NCBI RefSeq assembly: GCF_001613205.1
Contig: NZ_BDBX01000024.1
Coordinates: forward strand, 124,001 to 188,000
DNA from: Nocardia sienata NBRC 100364
GTDB lineage: Bacteria; Actinomycetota; Actinomycetes; Mycobacteriales; Mycobacteriaceae
Reading direction: 5' to 3'
Length of the DNA stretch: 64,000 bases
This document shows positions 33,252-42,114 of the stretch, piece by piece. The position numbers and the translations under genes were made by a program. Within the stretch, counting starts at the first letter, position 1, and each line of letters opens with the position of its first letter. Under the pieces are notes generated by a model. That model made no database searches. It had not been told where the DNA came from and saw only the letters and a list, made by a program, of their open reading frames with translations.

Positions 33252-34062
33252 GCTTCGAGGATCTCCGGGAACAGCCGCCCCGGGCTTGTAGATTTCGGCC
33301 CTCCTCTGCCAGCCATGCCGAAGGCGTTGTGTCCATGAGGGTGTTGAAATCACGCACCAGGTGACTCTGGTCGTGGTAGCCGCTCGCGGCGGCGACCTGA
33401 GCCCAGGAGCTCGCCCCGTCGCGGGCCCGCTCGGCTGCCGCGGCCAGGCGTGCGACACGTGCCGCGAATTTCGGGCCGACCCCGAGCTCACGCTGCATGA
33501 CATGGCGCAAGCGACGCGTGCTCAGGTGGGCATTTCGAGCCACATCTTCGACAGACACTCGCCCGCCGGTGGTCCCGATGAGCTTCAGCGACTCGAGGAC
33601 GTCATGGGATACCTCCGGTTCGCCGGCTCGGTCCAGGTGTTCGAGGAGGCGAGTCCGCATCAGCCGCTCGAGTCGCTCCGGCGGGTGGTCCGCCAACTCC
33701 TCGCTCAGCCGGCTCATCCACGGCAGCACAGCGATGGCGTCGAGCCCGCCGGCATCCAACTCCCTGAGTGGTACCCCGGCGAGACGGCGCATGGCTGCGG
33801 GGGACAGTTCCACATACACCGTCGGCTGGTGTGACCGGAGAATCAGGGACGGAGAGGGCACCCCGGGCCGCATCAGCCCGGTAACGACCGCCTGGGGGTG
33901 CCGCACGCGCCCGTTGTACCGAACCTCCATGGGCCCGCTCAGGCTGACGACCAGTCGCGCAGACAAGGCCGGTAGAGCTCTGTGTACGCGAGGGCGGCCT
34001 GTGTGTTCGCTCGCGGCAACCACACCGATACCGGCCCGGCGAGCTGCCTGATGGAGTTCCAC
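33241..34062 (-). CDS. AraC-family regulator
   Basis: The 273-residue protein has an N-terminal cupin-like part (PALSARLVVSLSGPMEVRYN) and a C-terminal AraC HTH pair (VEDVARNAHLSTRRLRHVMQ, WAQVAAASGYHDQSHLVRDF, followed by P-S-A-W). The open frame reaches 34176, but GGGAG before GTG 34062 and the onset of recognisable sequence favour the shorter start. It is encoded between the TetR and VOC genes on the same strand. Confidence 0.8.
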   Translation of the reverse strand: MELHQAARRAGIGVVAASEHTGRPRVHRALPALSARLVVSLSGPMEVRYNGRVRHPQAVVTGLMRPGVPSPSLILRSHQPTVYVELSPAAMRRLAGVPLRELDAGGLDAIAVLPWMSRLSEELADHPPERLERLMRTRLLEHLDRAGEPEVSHDVLESLKLIGTTGGRVSVEDVARNAHLSTRRLRHVMQRELGVGPKFAARVARLAAAAERARDGASSWAQVAAASGYHDQSHLVRDFNTLMDTTPSAWLAEEGRNLQARGGCSRRSSKHDR

Positions 34063-34115
34063 CAGCGCATTCTCCCACTGCGGGCGGCGTCTCCTCGGGA
34101 GCGCCCGGTTGTGGG

Positions 34116-34733
34116 TCAGAGCAGGTGCTGGTGGGTCAGCGATCTGGTCCAGAAGGCGATGACGGCTTCCAGGCACTCGTCTGTGGTCCTGCCTTCCGGC
34201 GGGTCGAGTACTGCTCCGTGGACCTGTGCTTCGACGGCTTGGACGAACAGCAGGGCGTGTAGGCCGGGGTCGGCGCCGCCGACCCCGAGGCGGCGCAGGT
34301 GGCCGGCGACTTCGGCGGCGAGGCGCCGTTCGAGTTCGCGTAGTCGGGCGAGGGTTTCGGGGGTGCGCGGCGATTGTTCGAACAGCAACCGGTGCGTCTG
34401 TGGCTGGGCACGGTGTAGGTCGGCGACCGCGGTGATCAGCCGGTGCACGGTTTCGTCCAATGGTGGCTCGTCGACGCGTAAGGATGCGGCTTCGGTGAGT
34501 AGGGCGGCGGTGGCCTCGCGCAGGTGTCGGTCGGCGAGAGCGTAGAGAAGGGCGTCTTTGTTGGGGACATAGTGGTAGAGCGTGCCGATCGAGACACCGG
34601 CGAGCGCAGCGACCTTATTCGTGGTGGTGGCCGCGTAGCCGTGTTGTTGGAAAAGTCGAGCAGCCGCGTCCAGGATCGCGTCGAAGGTGAACTCCGATCG
34701 CTGCTGGCGCGGGGTTTTCCGAGGTGTGGACAT
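34116..34733 (-). CDS. TetR-family regulator
   Basis: The 205-residue protein has the TetR HTH (FDAILDAAARLFQQHGYAAT, VAALAGVSIGTLYHYVPNKD) and a C-terminal domain typical of the TetR_C group (DETVHRLITAVADLHRAQPQ). ATG 34733 is chosen over TTG 34757, which would lie under the shared promoter. It is divergent from the alpha/beta hydrolase gene at 34786, its probable target. Confidence 0.86.
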   Translation of the reverse strand: MSTPRKTPRQQRSEFTFDAILDAAARLFQQHGYAATTTNKVAALAGVSIGTLYHYVPNKDALLYALADRHLREATAALLTEAASLRVDEPPLDETVHRLITAVADLHRAQPQTHRLLFEQSPRTPETLARLRELERRLAAEVAGHLRRLGVGGADPGLHALLFVQAVEAQVHGAVLDPPEGRTTDECLEAVIAFWTRSLTHQHLL

Positions 34734-34750
34734 TGGGCCCCGAAGTCGAG

Positions 34751-34785
34751 TTGTCAAAACCGAGTATTGCTCGAATTATTGTGGC
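34751..34785 (+). promoter_or_regulatory. Promoter with dyad operator for the alpha/beta hydrolase
   Basis: TTGTCA (34751-34756), a 17-bp spacer and AATTAT (34774-34779) form a near-standard promoter, and the ATG follows 6 nt later, so the transcript should be leaderless. The spacer contains the dyad CGAG-TATTG-CTCG, well placed for a TetR repressor to exclude RNA polymerase. Confidence 0.55.
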
Positions 34786-35688
34786 ATGCACGCCTCCTAT
34801 CTCGCTTTCCTGCCCACCGACCTGCGACCCGAACCCGCGCTGCGACCGGAGCGGACATGGTGGGATTGGCGCGGCCACGGCGTGCATGTCGAGCGTGTGG
34901 TCCGACCCGAAGCGCCGGTCCGTATGTTGCTCGTGCACGGCGCGGGCGGGCACGCCGGGGCGGTGTGGCCGTTTGCGGCGTTGGCGGCCGGACAGGGCTT
35001 CGAGGTGGTGGTACCCGACCTACCGGGCTACGGGCACACTCGGGTTCCCGCGAGCCGGAGTATCCGTTACCCGGATTGGGTGGACTGCATCGCCGACCTC
35101 GTCCGGACCGAGCACGCCGCCGATCCCCGGCCGCTGGTGCTCCTGGGGGCCAGCATGGGCGGCATGCTGGCCTACGAAGCCGCCGCCCGTACCGATTTGG
35201 CCGCCGCGGTCATGGCGACCTGCCTGATCGATCCGCGACTGCCGCAGGTGCGTAGCGCGATCGCCCGGCACCCATGGCTCGGCCGCTACGGCACGCGGAT
35301 GCTCGTCCCCGCCGCCGACAACATCCGGGTCCCGATCCGGTGGATGGCGAATATGCCCGCCATGTCCGGCAATTCGGCGCTGAGCGATCTGATCTCCACC
35401 GATCCGCTCGGCGGCGGAGTTCGTATGCCGTTGGGGTTCTTGCGTACCTACCTCGGCTCGGCGCCGTACGTCGAACCGGAGAACTTCACCGCCTGCCCGG
35501 TGTGGCTGGTTCATCCCGGGGCCGACACCTGGACGCCACTGTCGTTGAGTGAGCGGTTCTTCGAACGTATCGCCGCTCCGAAGAAGCTGACCGTGCTCGC
35601 CGACGCCGGTCATTACCCGATCGAAACCCCCGGCATCCATCAACTGACCCGCACCCTGGCCGAACTCCGTGCCGAAATCGCTCCCTGA
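34786..35688 (+). CDS. Alpha/beta hydrolase
   Basis: The 300-residue enzyme has the fold landmarks: oxyanion region RMLLVHGAGGHAGAVWPF, nucleophile elbow LVLLGASMGGMLAYEAAA (Ser in GASMGG), acid region VWLVHPGADTWTPLS and the catalytic His in TVLADAGHYPIETPG. It is probably an esterase or lysophospholipase-like enzyme. It is divergently arranged with a TetR regulator; ATG 34786 fits the leaderless promoter. Confidence 0.86.
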   Translation: MHASYLAFLPTDLRPEPALRPERTWWDWRGHGVHVERVVRPEAPVRMLLVHGAGGHAGAVWPFAALAAGQGFEVVVPDLPGYGHTRVPASRSIRYPDWVDCIADLVRTEHAADPRPLVLLGASMGGMLAYEAAARTDLAAAVMATCLIDPRLPQVRSAIARHPWLGRYGTRMLVPAADNIRVPIRWMANMPAMSGNSALSDLISTDPLGGGVRMPLGFLRTYLGSAPYVEPENFTACPVWLVHPGADTWTPLSLSERFFERIAAPKKLTVLADAGHYPIETPGIHQLTRTLAELRAEIAP

Positions 35689-35814
35689 GACGTAGCGATA
35701 CCGCGCTCGCGGCCGAGGTATCGCGCACCGGTTGCGGAACGGCAATTGAGGACATAATCCGACCGCTGTCACCGCTACCGTCACGGTCGTACCGCAACCA
35801 GCGAGAGGATCGAG

Positions 35815-36345
35815 ATGCCGGAACACACCCAGCCCGCGGGCTACACCACCGTCGCGCCGTGGGTCGTCACCGACGACACGGGGGCATTCCTCGATTACGT
35901 CGCCCAGGTGTTCGGCGGCGTGGAACTGGGCCGGGTGCGGACCGCGGACGGGAAGATCGGGCACGGCGAGATCCGTCTCGGCGATACCGTCGTTCTCGCC
36001 TTCGACCGGCACGAGGACTGGCCTTTGCTGCCGAGTCTGCTGCGAGTGTTCGTGCCCGACGCGGACCAGGCGATCGCGAAGGCCACGGCGGCCGGCGGAC
36101 GGATCGTCACCCCGCCCGCGAACGACGCCTTCGGGCAACGCGGCGGCCGGGTCGCGGATCCTTTCGGCAATATCTGGTGGGTGATCGCTCCCGTCGAGGA
36201 GGTCGCCGAGGACGAGATGTGGCGGCGGTTGCAGGAACCGGTGTATGCCGAGGTCATGCGGGTGGCGCAGGAGACCCTCGATGCGGAACTCAGCGATCGG
36301 GGGTACGGGCGCAGCAGCGCGCCGATCGGTCCCGCGGCCGGCTGA
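35815..36345 (+). CDS. VOC-family protein
   Basis: The 176-residue protein is a PhnB/YycE-like VOC protein: TTVAPWVVTDDTGAFLDYVA, HGEIRLGDTVVLAFDRH, VFVPDADQAIAKATAAGGRI and GRVADPFGNIWWVIAPVEEV, with a helical C-terminal tail. The substrate is unknown. Its last codons (SSAPIGPAAG) lie in the first copy of a 52-bp tandem repeat, so the repeat supplies the end of the protein and the stop codon. Confidence 0.85.
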   Translation: MPEHTQPAGYTTVAPWVVTDDTGAFLDYVAQVFGGVELGRVRTADGKIGHGEIRLGDTVVLAFDRHEDWPLLPSLLRVFVPDADQAIAKATAAGGRIVTPPANDAFGQRGGRVADPFGNIWWVIAPVEEVAEDEMWRRLQEPVYAEVMRVAQETLDAELSDRGYGRSSAPIGPAAG

Positions 36346-36470
36346 CCGGGGTCGGCCGCGTTGCCCCGCGCAGCCGATCGGTCTCGCGGCCGGCCGACCG
36401 GGGTCGGCCGCGCTGCCCGGTGCAGCCGATCGGTCCCGCGGTGACCGGTGGGGTCGCGCGGCCCGGTGCA
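36321..36470. repeat. 52-bp tandem repeat, about 2.9 copies
   Basis: Copies begin with GCCGATCGGTCYCGCGG at 36321, 36373 and 36425; the first two are 52 bp each and nearly identical, and the third is degenerate and 46 bp long. The first copy overlaps the 3' end of the VOC gene. GC content is extreme and the units contain internal dyads (GGCCGGCC). It may be variable in copy number between strains. Confidence 0.8.
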
Positions 36471-36537
36471 GTCGGCCTTTCCGGCGTGTCGGCCCGCCGT
36501 TCTCGCTTCGACGGCTCGTGGCGACGAGGATCGGGGT

Positions 36538-37062
36538 ATGAGCGAATCGCCGGACGGTCCCGCTTTCACCTACTCCGAGATCGGCGCGACTCGTGGTGAG
36601 TTGCCGCCGGGATATCAGCACCTGCGGGTGCGTCGCCCGTTGGCTTCCGGCGAGGCGGAATTCCGGCGGCTCGGCGCGGCGCTGATGCGCTATCGGATAC
36701 AGCGCGGGCTGGGAATCCTCCAGGAAGCCGACACGCCGGTCGCCGAGCCGGGCACGGCGGTTACCGTCCGGCTCGGGATCGGCCGGTTCGGCCTGCGCGC
36801 GCCGTGCCGGGTGGTGTACGTACTGGACGAACCGGACCGGATCGGGTTCGCCTACGGCACCCTGCCGGGACACCCGGTGAGCGGGGAAGAACTGTTCTCC
36901 GTCGAGTACGACCGAGAAACCGATATTGTGTACGGCCTGGTCACCGCGTTCTCCCGCCCCCCGAACCGGTATCTGCGCGTGGGCGGGGCACTGGGCGCAC
37001 CGGCGCAGCGGGCGGCCGCCAGGGTCTACCTCGCGGTGCTGCGCCGGACACCACGGGAGTGA
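36538..37062 (+). CDS. DUF1990-family protein
   Basis: The 174-residue protein has the DUF1990 features: FTYSEIGATRGELPPGYQHL, LMRYRIQRGLGILQEADTPV, CRVVYVLDEPDRIGFAYGTL, PGHPVSGEELFSVEYD and AFSRPPNRYLRVGG. The family has a START-like beta-sheet fold and unknown role. It is transcribed alone between the repeat and the convergent PPOX-type gene. Confidence 0.87.
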   Translation: MSESPDGPAFTYSEIGATRGELPPGYQHLRVRRPLASGEAEFRRLGAALMRYRIQRGLGILQEADTPVAEPGTAVTVRLGIGRFGLRAPCRVVYVLDEPDRIGFAYGTLPGHPVSGEELFSVEYDRETDIVYGLVTAFSRPPNRYLRVGGALGAPAQRAAARVYLAVLRRTPRE

Positions 37063-37200
37063 CGCACCGCGATCCGCGCCGCCCGGCCGAAGGACGGCCG
37101 CGTCCGGCGAGGGCGTCGAGAACGCGAGTCGGCCCGCATCGACGGCGATCCGCCGGCGGGCACGGTGAACGGATATCTCCCCAGGATCCGGCGGGGCCGG

Positions 37201-37611
37201 TCAGGCCGGCGTGTGGACGGTGCGCCGCACCTGTACATCGCCGGGTGAGAACGCGCGGCCGGCCAGATTGAAACTCCAGGACACGGTGGGTGTGATCCGC
37301 ATATAGGGGGCGGTCCCGAACCGGCCGGCCCGCTCCACGAGTTCGGCGACCCCGTAGACACGCAGGTATCGCGGGATCCAGGGGTCTGTGGAGACGAGAT
37401 CGTCGATCACGACGGCGACCTTCGTGTGGCCCCGTTCGACATTGCGATACTTCCTGGTCCGTGCCGGATCGTGACCACCGATGTAGATATGGGTGCCGTC
37501 GAACTCGTAGCCCACCGGCGCCACGTCGGGCTGCCCGTCCGGGCCCACGGTGGCCACCCGCGCGAGGGGCTGGGAGCGCAGATAGGCGACCTCTTCCTCG
37601 GTGAACGACAT
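37201..37611 (-). CDS. PPOX-class (F420-dependent) split-barrel protein
   Basis: The 136-residue protein matches the PPOX-class F420-dependent group: LARVATVGPDGQPDVAPVGY, then HIYIGGHDPARTRKYRNVE, KVAVVIDDLVSTDPWIPRYL and RVYGVAELVERAG. It likely binds F420 or FMN and reduces small organic substrates. GGGAGG six bases before ATG 37611 sets the start. The neighbouring SDR gene on the same strand may be linked in function. Confidence 0.85.
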   Translation of the reverse strand: MSFTEEEVAYLRSQPLARVATVGPDGQPDVAPVGYEFDGTHIYIGGHDPARTRKYRNVERGHTKVAVVIDDLVSTDPWIPRYLRVYGVAELVERAGRFGTAPYMRITPTVSWSFNLAGRAFSPGDVQVRRTVHTPA

Positions 37612-37749
37612 CGGGAACCTCCCTGTGCGAGTACGGAGATCCCGTGCTGATCGATCCCGCACGGCGATCGTCGAGGCCATGATTATTTCGCGGGTGACCG
37701 CCACGGCCCGGCCGCAACGCACCGGGCATCGTGAAAAGTCGCGACCCGA

Positions 37750-38637
37750 TCAGGACAGACCGAACCGGACGCCGGTGAGTTCCTCGGAGACCTCCCAGAG
37801 CCGCTGTGCCGTGTGCACATCGCAGGCCTGCGCCGAACGGCCGACGAGGGTCGGGTACCCGTGCATCTCCCCGCGACCGTCCGGCCCGACATAACTCGCA
37901 CCCGGCAGGTCCTGTGTCGCGGCGAAGAGCGTGGGCAAGGCTGCTTTCTCCGGCGTCTGGGCGAGAAAGCGGCCGGCCAGGTGCACGATGCCGACCAAGA
38001 ACTTGTTGCGGTTCGCGGTACCGAGTTCGGTGGCCGCGTATCCGGGATGCGACGCCATCGCGCGGACCGTGGACCCGGCCTGCCGGAGCCGGCGTTCGAG
38101 TTCGAGGGTGAACAGCAGATTGGCGAGTTTGGAACGGCCGTAGGCCTTCACCGGGCCGTAGCCGCTCGCGGCGAAATCCAGGTCGTCGAAATCGAGGGTC
38201 CCCACCCGGTGCGCGCCCGAGGCCAGGTTGACCACACGGTCGGTGATGTGGGGCAGGAGCCGATTGGTGAGCGCGAAATGGCCGAGATGGTTGGTGCCGA
38301 ATTGCATTTCGAAGCCGTCCTTGGTGCGGCCCTGCGGGACCATCGCCACCCCGGCGTTGTTCACCAGAATCGAGATCTCGCCCGTCCACGCGTCCGCGAA
38401 TTCGCGGACCGAGGACAGGTCGGCGAGATCGAGCCGCCGCACCTCGTTGCTGCCGCCGATCCGGCGTGCGGCCTCGTTCCCGCGGCCGATATCGCGGACC
38501 GCGAGCACCACATGCGCCCCGGCCCGGGCCAGGAGGGTGGCGGTGCCGAATCCGACGCCGCTGTTGGCGCCGGTGACCACTACGGTGCGACCGTCGAAGG
38601 CGGGCAGATCGGCCGCGGTCCAGTGCGGAGAACTCAT
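37750..38637 (-). CDS. Short-chain dehydrogenase/reductase
   Basis: The 295-residue SDR has TVVVTGANSGVGFGTATLLA (TGxxxGxG), LVNNAGVAMVPQ (NNAG), the conserved Asn in FGTNHLGHFALTNRLL, VNLASGAHR for the Ser and YGRSKLANLLF for Tyr-xxx-Lys. It is of the retinol-dehydrogenase/WWOX-like actinobacterial group. ATG 38637 is chosen; TTG or ATG codons further out lie in non-coding sequence. Confidence 0.88.
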   Translation of the reverse strand: MSSPHWTAADLPAFDGRTVVVTGANSGVGFGTATLLARAGAHVVLAVRDIGRGNEAARRIGGSNEVRRLDLADLSSVREFADAWTGEISILVNNAGVAMVPQGRTKDGFEMQFGTNHLGHFALTNRLLPHITDRVVNLASGAHRVGTLDFDDLDFAASGYGPVKAYGRSKLANLLFTLELERRLRQAGSTVRAMASHPGYAATELGTANRNKFLVGIVHLAGRFLAQTPEKAALPTLFAATQDLPGASYVGPDGRGEMHGYPTLVGRSAQACDVHTAQRLWEVSEELTGVRFGLS

Positions 38638-38912
38638 GTCCAGACGGTAGCGCGGGCGCACACGTATATGGCGCGGTCACGGGAAAATAGTGCGTCGCCT
38701 GCGGTTACGCGCACGACACCTGCCACTGCGGCCGCGGCGAAATGGCCGGAAGCGGCGAATGCCGCGGGGTCGGGCGGGTAGCGTGTGGGTCGCGATCCCG
38801 GGATAGCGCGCGGCACATCCGGGCTCGGTATTCCCCTTGCTTTCCGGTCGAGCTTTTCGACCTGGTGGTATCAGCAGTTCGTTCGATCCGTCGGCAATGG
38901 AAAGGGTTGTTG

Positions 38913-39320
38913 ATGCATCGCTTTCGCAGGACTGTGACAATCGTGGCGTCGACCGTGGCCGCGCTGGGCGTGGCGTTTGTGGTCACTGCCCCCGCGGCGC
39001 CCGCCGCGATCACCGAATTCGCATTGGCGCCGGGCGGCGGCACGGGCAGCTCGCCGGCGCCCTACGGCACCCACTGCACCTACATCGCGACGGCTACCGC
39101 GGGACCCGGGGAGTTCGTCAGTTTCTACGACAGTCAGAAGGGTTCGTTCGATCCGCCCGGGGTGATTCTCGTCGGTGCATCCGGCACCGTCACCGCGGAA
39201 TGGACTCCGGAGGTTCCCGGCACGCACGAACTGCACGCCGTGAACATCGGTAGCGAACAGTCGCTCGAAGTGGAGGTCGGCTCCGGCCTGGACCTCGGCT
39301 CGGCCTGCCCGGTGTGGTGA
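38913..39320 (+). CDS. Small secreted protein, Ig-like
   Basis: The 135-residue protein has a clear Sec signal (RRTVTIVASTVAALGVAFVV then TAPAAPAA) and a mature part of about 100 residues rich in beta-strand patterns (CTYIATATAGPGEFVSFYDS, GTVTAEWTPEVPGTHELHAV), with one Cys near each end that could form a disulfide. The pattern resembles short bacterial Ig-like domains. AAAGGG lies upstream of the ATG. Function unknown. Confidence 0.72.
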   Translation: MHRFRRTVTIVASTVAALGVAFVVTAPAAPAAITEFALAPGGGTGSSPAPYGTHCTYIATATAGPGEFVSFYDSQKGSFDPPGVILVGASGTVTAEWTPEVPGTHELHAVNIGSEQSLEVEVGSGLDLGSACPVW

Positions 39321-39432
39321 CCGGCGGCGTGAACGCCGTGTCCGGCGGGCACGGGATCTTTTCGGAATCCGGCAGGAGAGACGGACACAGACCTGTCGCG
39401 TGAAGCGCGGCAGCCGGCGGAAGGGGTAACGC

Positions 39433-39756
39433 ATGGGGGATACACGTCGCGCTCGTCGTTCGGGCGGCGTGGGCGCCGCGATCGAGCGGGCCGTCGCACT
39501 GCTCGACGAGGGATTGCTGCGCAATGAACTGATGGTCGCGGCTCTCGTGCTGTCCTCGGTCAACGCCGTGATGGGTCTGAGCTCGGACGGGCTCGGCTGG
39601 AAACTGGGGTACTGTGCCGCCGGGTTCCTCGGCGTGACGGCGTCGTTGCTCGTGATGCGCAACGACCGGCTCCGGCAGTGGCCGGCCCTGCTCGCTATCT
39701 CCGTTCTCGATGTCGTACTGCTGATCGTGTACGGGCGGATGTCCGGGAGTCTTTGA
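39433..39756 (+). CDS. Small membrane protein
   Basis: The 107-residue protein has a basic N-terminus and three hydrophobic segments near residues 34-50, 58-75 and 84-103 (ELMVAALVLSSVNAVMGLS, YCAAGFLGVTASLLVM, WPALLAISVLDVVLLIVY). No family is recognised. It is convergent with the adenosine deaminase gene, 23 bp away, and follows the secreted-protein gene by about 110 bp. Confidence 0.65.
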   Translation: MGDTRRARRSGGVGAAIERAVALLDEGLLRNELMVAALVLSSVNAVMGLSSDGLGWKLGYCAAGFLGVTASLLVMRNDRLRQWPALLAISVLDVVLLIVYGRMSGSL

Positions 39757-39779
39757 TCGGCAAAGGCATTCGAGTGCGA

Positions 39780-41060
39780 TCAGCCGGGCGTAGCGCCGAA
39801 CGCTGCGTCGCCGGTTTCACGCAGTTGCTGCCGCACGGCGTCGTCGCACAGCGATCCGTCGACGCCGGCCCGGTAGGCGGAGGCCGGGCTGATACCGAGT
39901 CGCTCGGCCAGCTCGTATTCCTGACCGAGCGTGGTATCGAACAGCGCGGGGTCGTCGGTACCGATACTGCAGCGGACCCCGGCCTCGCGCAGTCGTGGTA
40001 GCGGGTGTTCGGCGATATCGGCCACGACACGGGTGGCGACGTTCGAAGTCGGGGTCACGCGAAGTATCGTTCCCCGATCCACCAGCTCGGCCATGAGAGC
40101 GGGATCGCCTGCCGCGGCGATGCCGTGCTGTAACCCGTCCGGATTCCAGCGCAGGACATCCCGGATGGCCTGCACGCCCCCGGCCTCCCCCGCGTGCGGC
40201 ACGATTCCCAGCCCGCCGTCGCGGGCTATGGCCACCGCTCGATCGAACTCCGAGACGTCACCGCGCGCCGATTCGTTGCCGCCCGCGTCCAAGCCGACAA
40301 TGCCCCGGTCCCGGTAGCGCACTGCCCATTGCGCGCACTCTTCGGCCAGGTCGCGGTCGACTCCCCAGATCAGGCTGGGCATAGCGCGCACGGTGACGCC
40401 GTAGTGTTCGGCCGCCGCGGCGATGCCGTCGGTGACACCGTCGAACATCGCCGGATAGGGGATACCGTCCCATTTATTGCGATTGATGGGTGAAAAGGTG
40501 GCTTCGATGTACTGCACGCCGTGCGATTTCGCCTCGAGAGCGTAATCGAGAACAGCCCGGCGGAAGTCGTCCTCGGTGCGCATCGTCCCGGTAGTGGTCC
40601 GCCACATCTCCAGGAAGTGGCCGAAGTCTCGGTACCGATACAGCGCCGACAACGCCTCCACATTGTCCGCGGGCAGCGCCACACCGTTGCGGCGGGCCAT
40701 GTCCAGCAGCCTTTCCGGCCGGATCGTGCCCTCGAGATGGACATGTAGTTCGATCTTCGGATACGGGTCGGCGGATCCGCCGGGCGGTAGCGGCGCACTG
40801 CCGGGACCGCCGCCGGAGTCGTCCTCCCCGGGCCGCCGGCCCGAATGTGCCGACGACGAGCGTGAGGAGTCACCGAGGCCGGAGGGATGATGAAAACCTC
40901 TGTCGGCGCCGGAAAGTTTTTCGGCCGCACCCTCGAATCGCCGGGCGAAGGGCCTGATGCCTCGGGTGGCTTCAGGCCCTTCCATTCTCATGAAGCAACT
41001 GCTCAGGTCTCGGGCGGCTCGGAGAACTATCTGCGCGAGGTCGTCCGACCGGATCAGCAC
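39780..41060 (-). CDS. Adenosine deaminase-family protein with N-terminal extension
   Basis: The catalytic part has IELHVHLEGTIRPERLLDMA (HxH metal ligands), GLGIVPHAGEAGG (HAGE) and RCSIGTDDPALFDTTLGQEY (the DD pair), so it should deaminate adenosine or a related base or nucleoside. No start codon lies near the conserved core. GTG 41060, with GAGGG seven bases before, and ATG 40991 both give a long Gly/Ser-rich leader (SSRSSSAHSGRRPGEDD) of roughly 95 or 72 residues that normal enzymes lack. An upstream joining event or an unusual start may explain this. Confidence 0.8.
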   Translation of the reverse strand: MLIRSDDLAQIVLRAARDLSSCFMRMEGPEATRGIRPFARRFEGAAEKLSGADRGFHHPSGLGDSSRSSSAHSGRRPGEDDSGGGPGSAPLPPGGSADPYPKIELHVHLEGTIRPERLLDMARRNGVALPADNVEALSALYRYRDFGHFLEMWRTTTGTMRTEDDFRRAVLDYALEAKSHGVQYIEATFSPINRNKWDGIPYPAMFDGVTDGIAAAAEHYGVTVRAMPSLIWGVDRDLAEECAQWAVRYRDRGIVGLDAGGNESARGDVSEFDRAVAIARDGGLGIVPHAGEAGGVQAIRDVLRWNPDGLQHGIAAAGDPALMAELVDRGTILRVTPTSNVATRVVADIAEHPLPRLREAGVRCSIGTDDPALFDTTLGQEYELAERLGISPASAYRAGVDGSLCDDAVRQQLRETGDAAFGATPG

Positions 41061-41110
41061 AACAAAACCCTCTGTACTTCCGCTGCGGCCTGCTGGGCCC
41101 GTTCGGGACT

Positions 41111-42037
41111 TTAGCCGAATTGCGCGCCTGGGGCGCGCCGGTTGCCCACGTCGCGTCGCCGACCGAGATGCTCGGTGAGAAAAGCGATCTGGTCTGCGAC
41201 GATCTGCTCGACCACCGGTGGGTGATAGACGGTGAAATGGTCGGCATCGTAGTGCTTCACCACAGCGCGAGGTGCACGGGCGGCCACCCGGGCCGCGATG
41301 GCCGGATCGATGAGGTTCTCGCGGTCGCAGGCGCAGACCAACAGCGGGCACCGCAGCCGCGGTGCCGACGATGCCGCGTTGTAGAACAGCATGCCGAGGC
41401 CGGAGGCCGCTGTGATCCGGTTGTCGAAGCGATATCCCGGCGGTGTCACCGATTGCCAGCCCGCGAGCGCTCCCGGCTGGGTGACGAAGGCACGCTCGCC
41501 GGGTTCGCCCACCAGGGGAACATAGCGCCGGGAAAGACCCAGTGTGGCGCGGACGAGATCGGAGACTATCGGCAGCGTGAACCGCAGCAGGTGGCCCACC
41601 CCGGCCCGGGCGACGACGGCACGTCCGCTGAAAACCGGGCATTGTACGACCGCCGCGCGCAGATCGTGGTGACGGGCAGCGGCGGCCAGGACATGGCTGG
41701 CGCCGAAGGAGGTGCCCCACAGCGCGATCCGGTCGGCATCCAGTTCGGGGCGGGAGCGGGCGAAGGCCAGCGCCGCGTCGACATCCTCGGCGTAGCGGCG
41801 CTGATCGACCAGCTGCCGCGGTTCGCCGCCGGATTCGCCGAGGTGGCGGAAGTCGAAGGCCACCACGGCCAGTCCCGCCTGTGCGAACCATCGTTCGTAT
41901 TGCCCGAGCATCATCTCGTGGGTGGCGCCGCCGCCGTGGACCAGGACGACGGCGGGGTGCGGGCCCGGATCGTCGGGCAGTGTCAGCCAAGCCGCGCAGC
42001 GGTCGTGGCCGGACGGGAAATCAGTGCGGATCGTCAT
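41111..42037 (-). CDS. Alpha/beta hydrolase
   Basis: The 308-residue protein has VVLVHGGGATHEMMLGQYER (oxyanion loop), VVAFDFRHLGESGGEPRQ, nucleophile elbow RIALWGTSFGASHVLAAAA and the His in VVKHYDADHFTVYHPPVVEQ. It is related to dienelactone-hydrolase/DUF1749-like esterases. GAGGTCCC precedes its ATG. It is divergent from a TetR gene with duplicated operators between them. Confidence 0.86.
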   Translation of the reverse strand: MTIRTDFPSGHDRCAAWLTLPDDPGPHPAVVLVHGGGATHEMMLGQYERWFAQAGLAVVAFDFRHLGESGGEPRQLVDQRRYAEDVDAALAFARSRPELDADRIALWGTSFGASHVLAAAARHHDLRAAVVQCPVFSGRAVVARAGVGHLLRFTLPIVSDLVRATLGLSRRYVPLVGEPGERAFVTQPGALAGWQSVTPPGYRFDNRITAASGLGMLFYNAASSAPRLRCPLLVCACDRENLIDPAIAARVAARAPRAVVKHYDADHFTVYHPPVVEQIVADQIAFLTEHLGRRRDVGNRRAPGAQFG

Positions 42038-42052
42038 GGGACCTCGATTTAG

Positions 42053-42097
42053 GTACGTTGTACGTGAACGGGACCAAGTTAATCACGTACGTTGTAC
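42053..42097. promoter_or_regulatory. Duplicated GTACGTTGTAC operator
   Basis: GTACGTTGTAC occurs at 42053-42063 and 42087-42097, 34 bp apart, in an AT-rich divergent promoter. Each is a dyad of self-complementary GTAC halves around a 3-bp centre. One copy is close to each gene start, so a TetR dimer could control both the hydrolase and its own gene. Confidence 0.6.
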
Positions 42098-42114
42098 TTA
42101 AACAAGGGAGGGTT

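Noticed and set aside
35020..38680. Two long minus-strand frames (617 and 579 residues)
   Set aside because: They cross several clear genes on both strands and show Arg/Pro-rich shadow composition. The real minus genes here are the PPOX-type and SDR genes.
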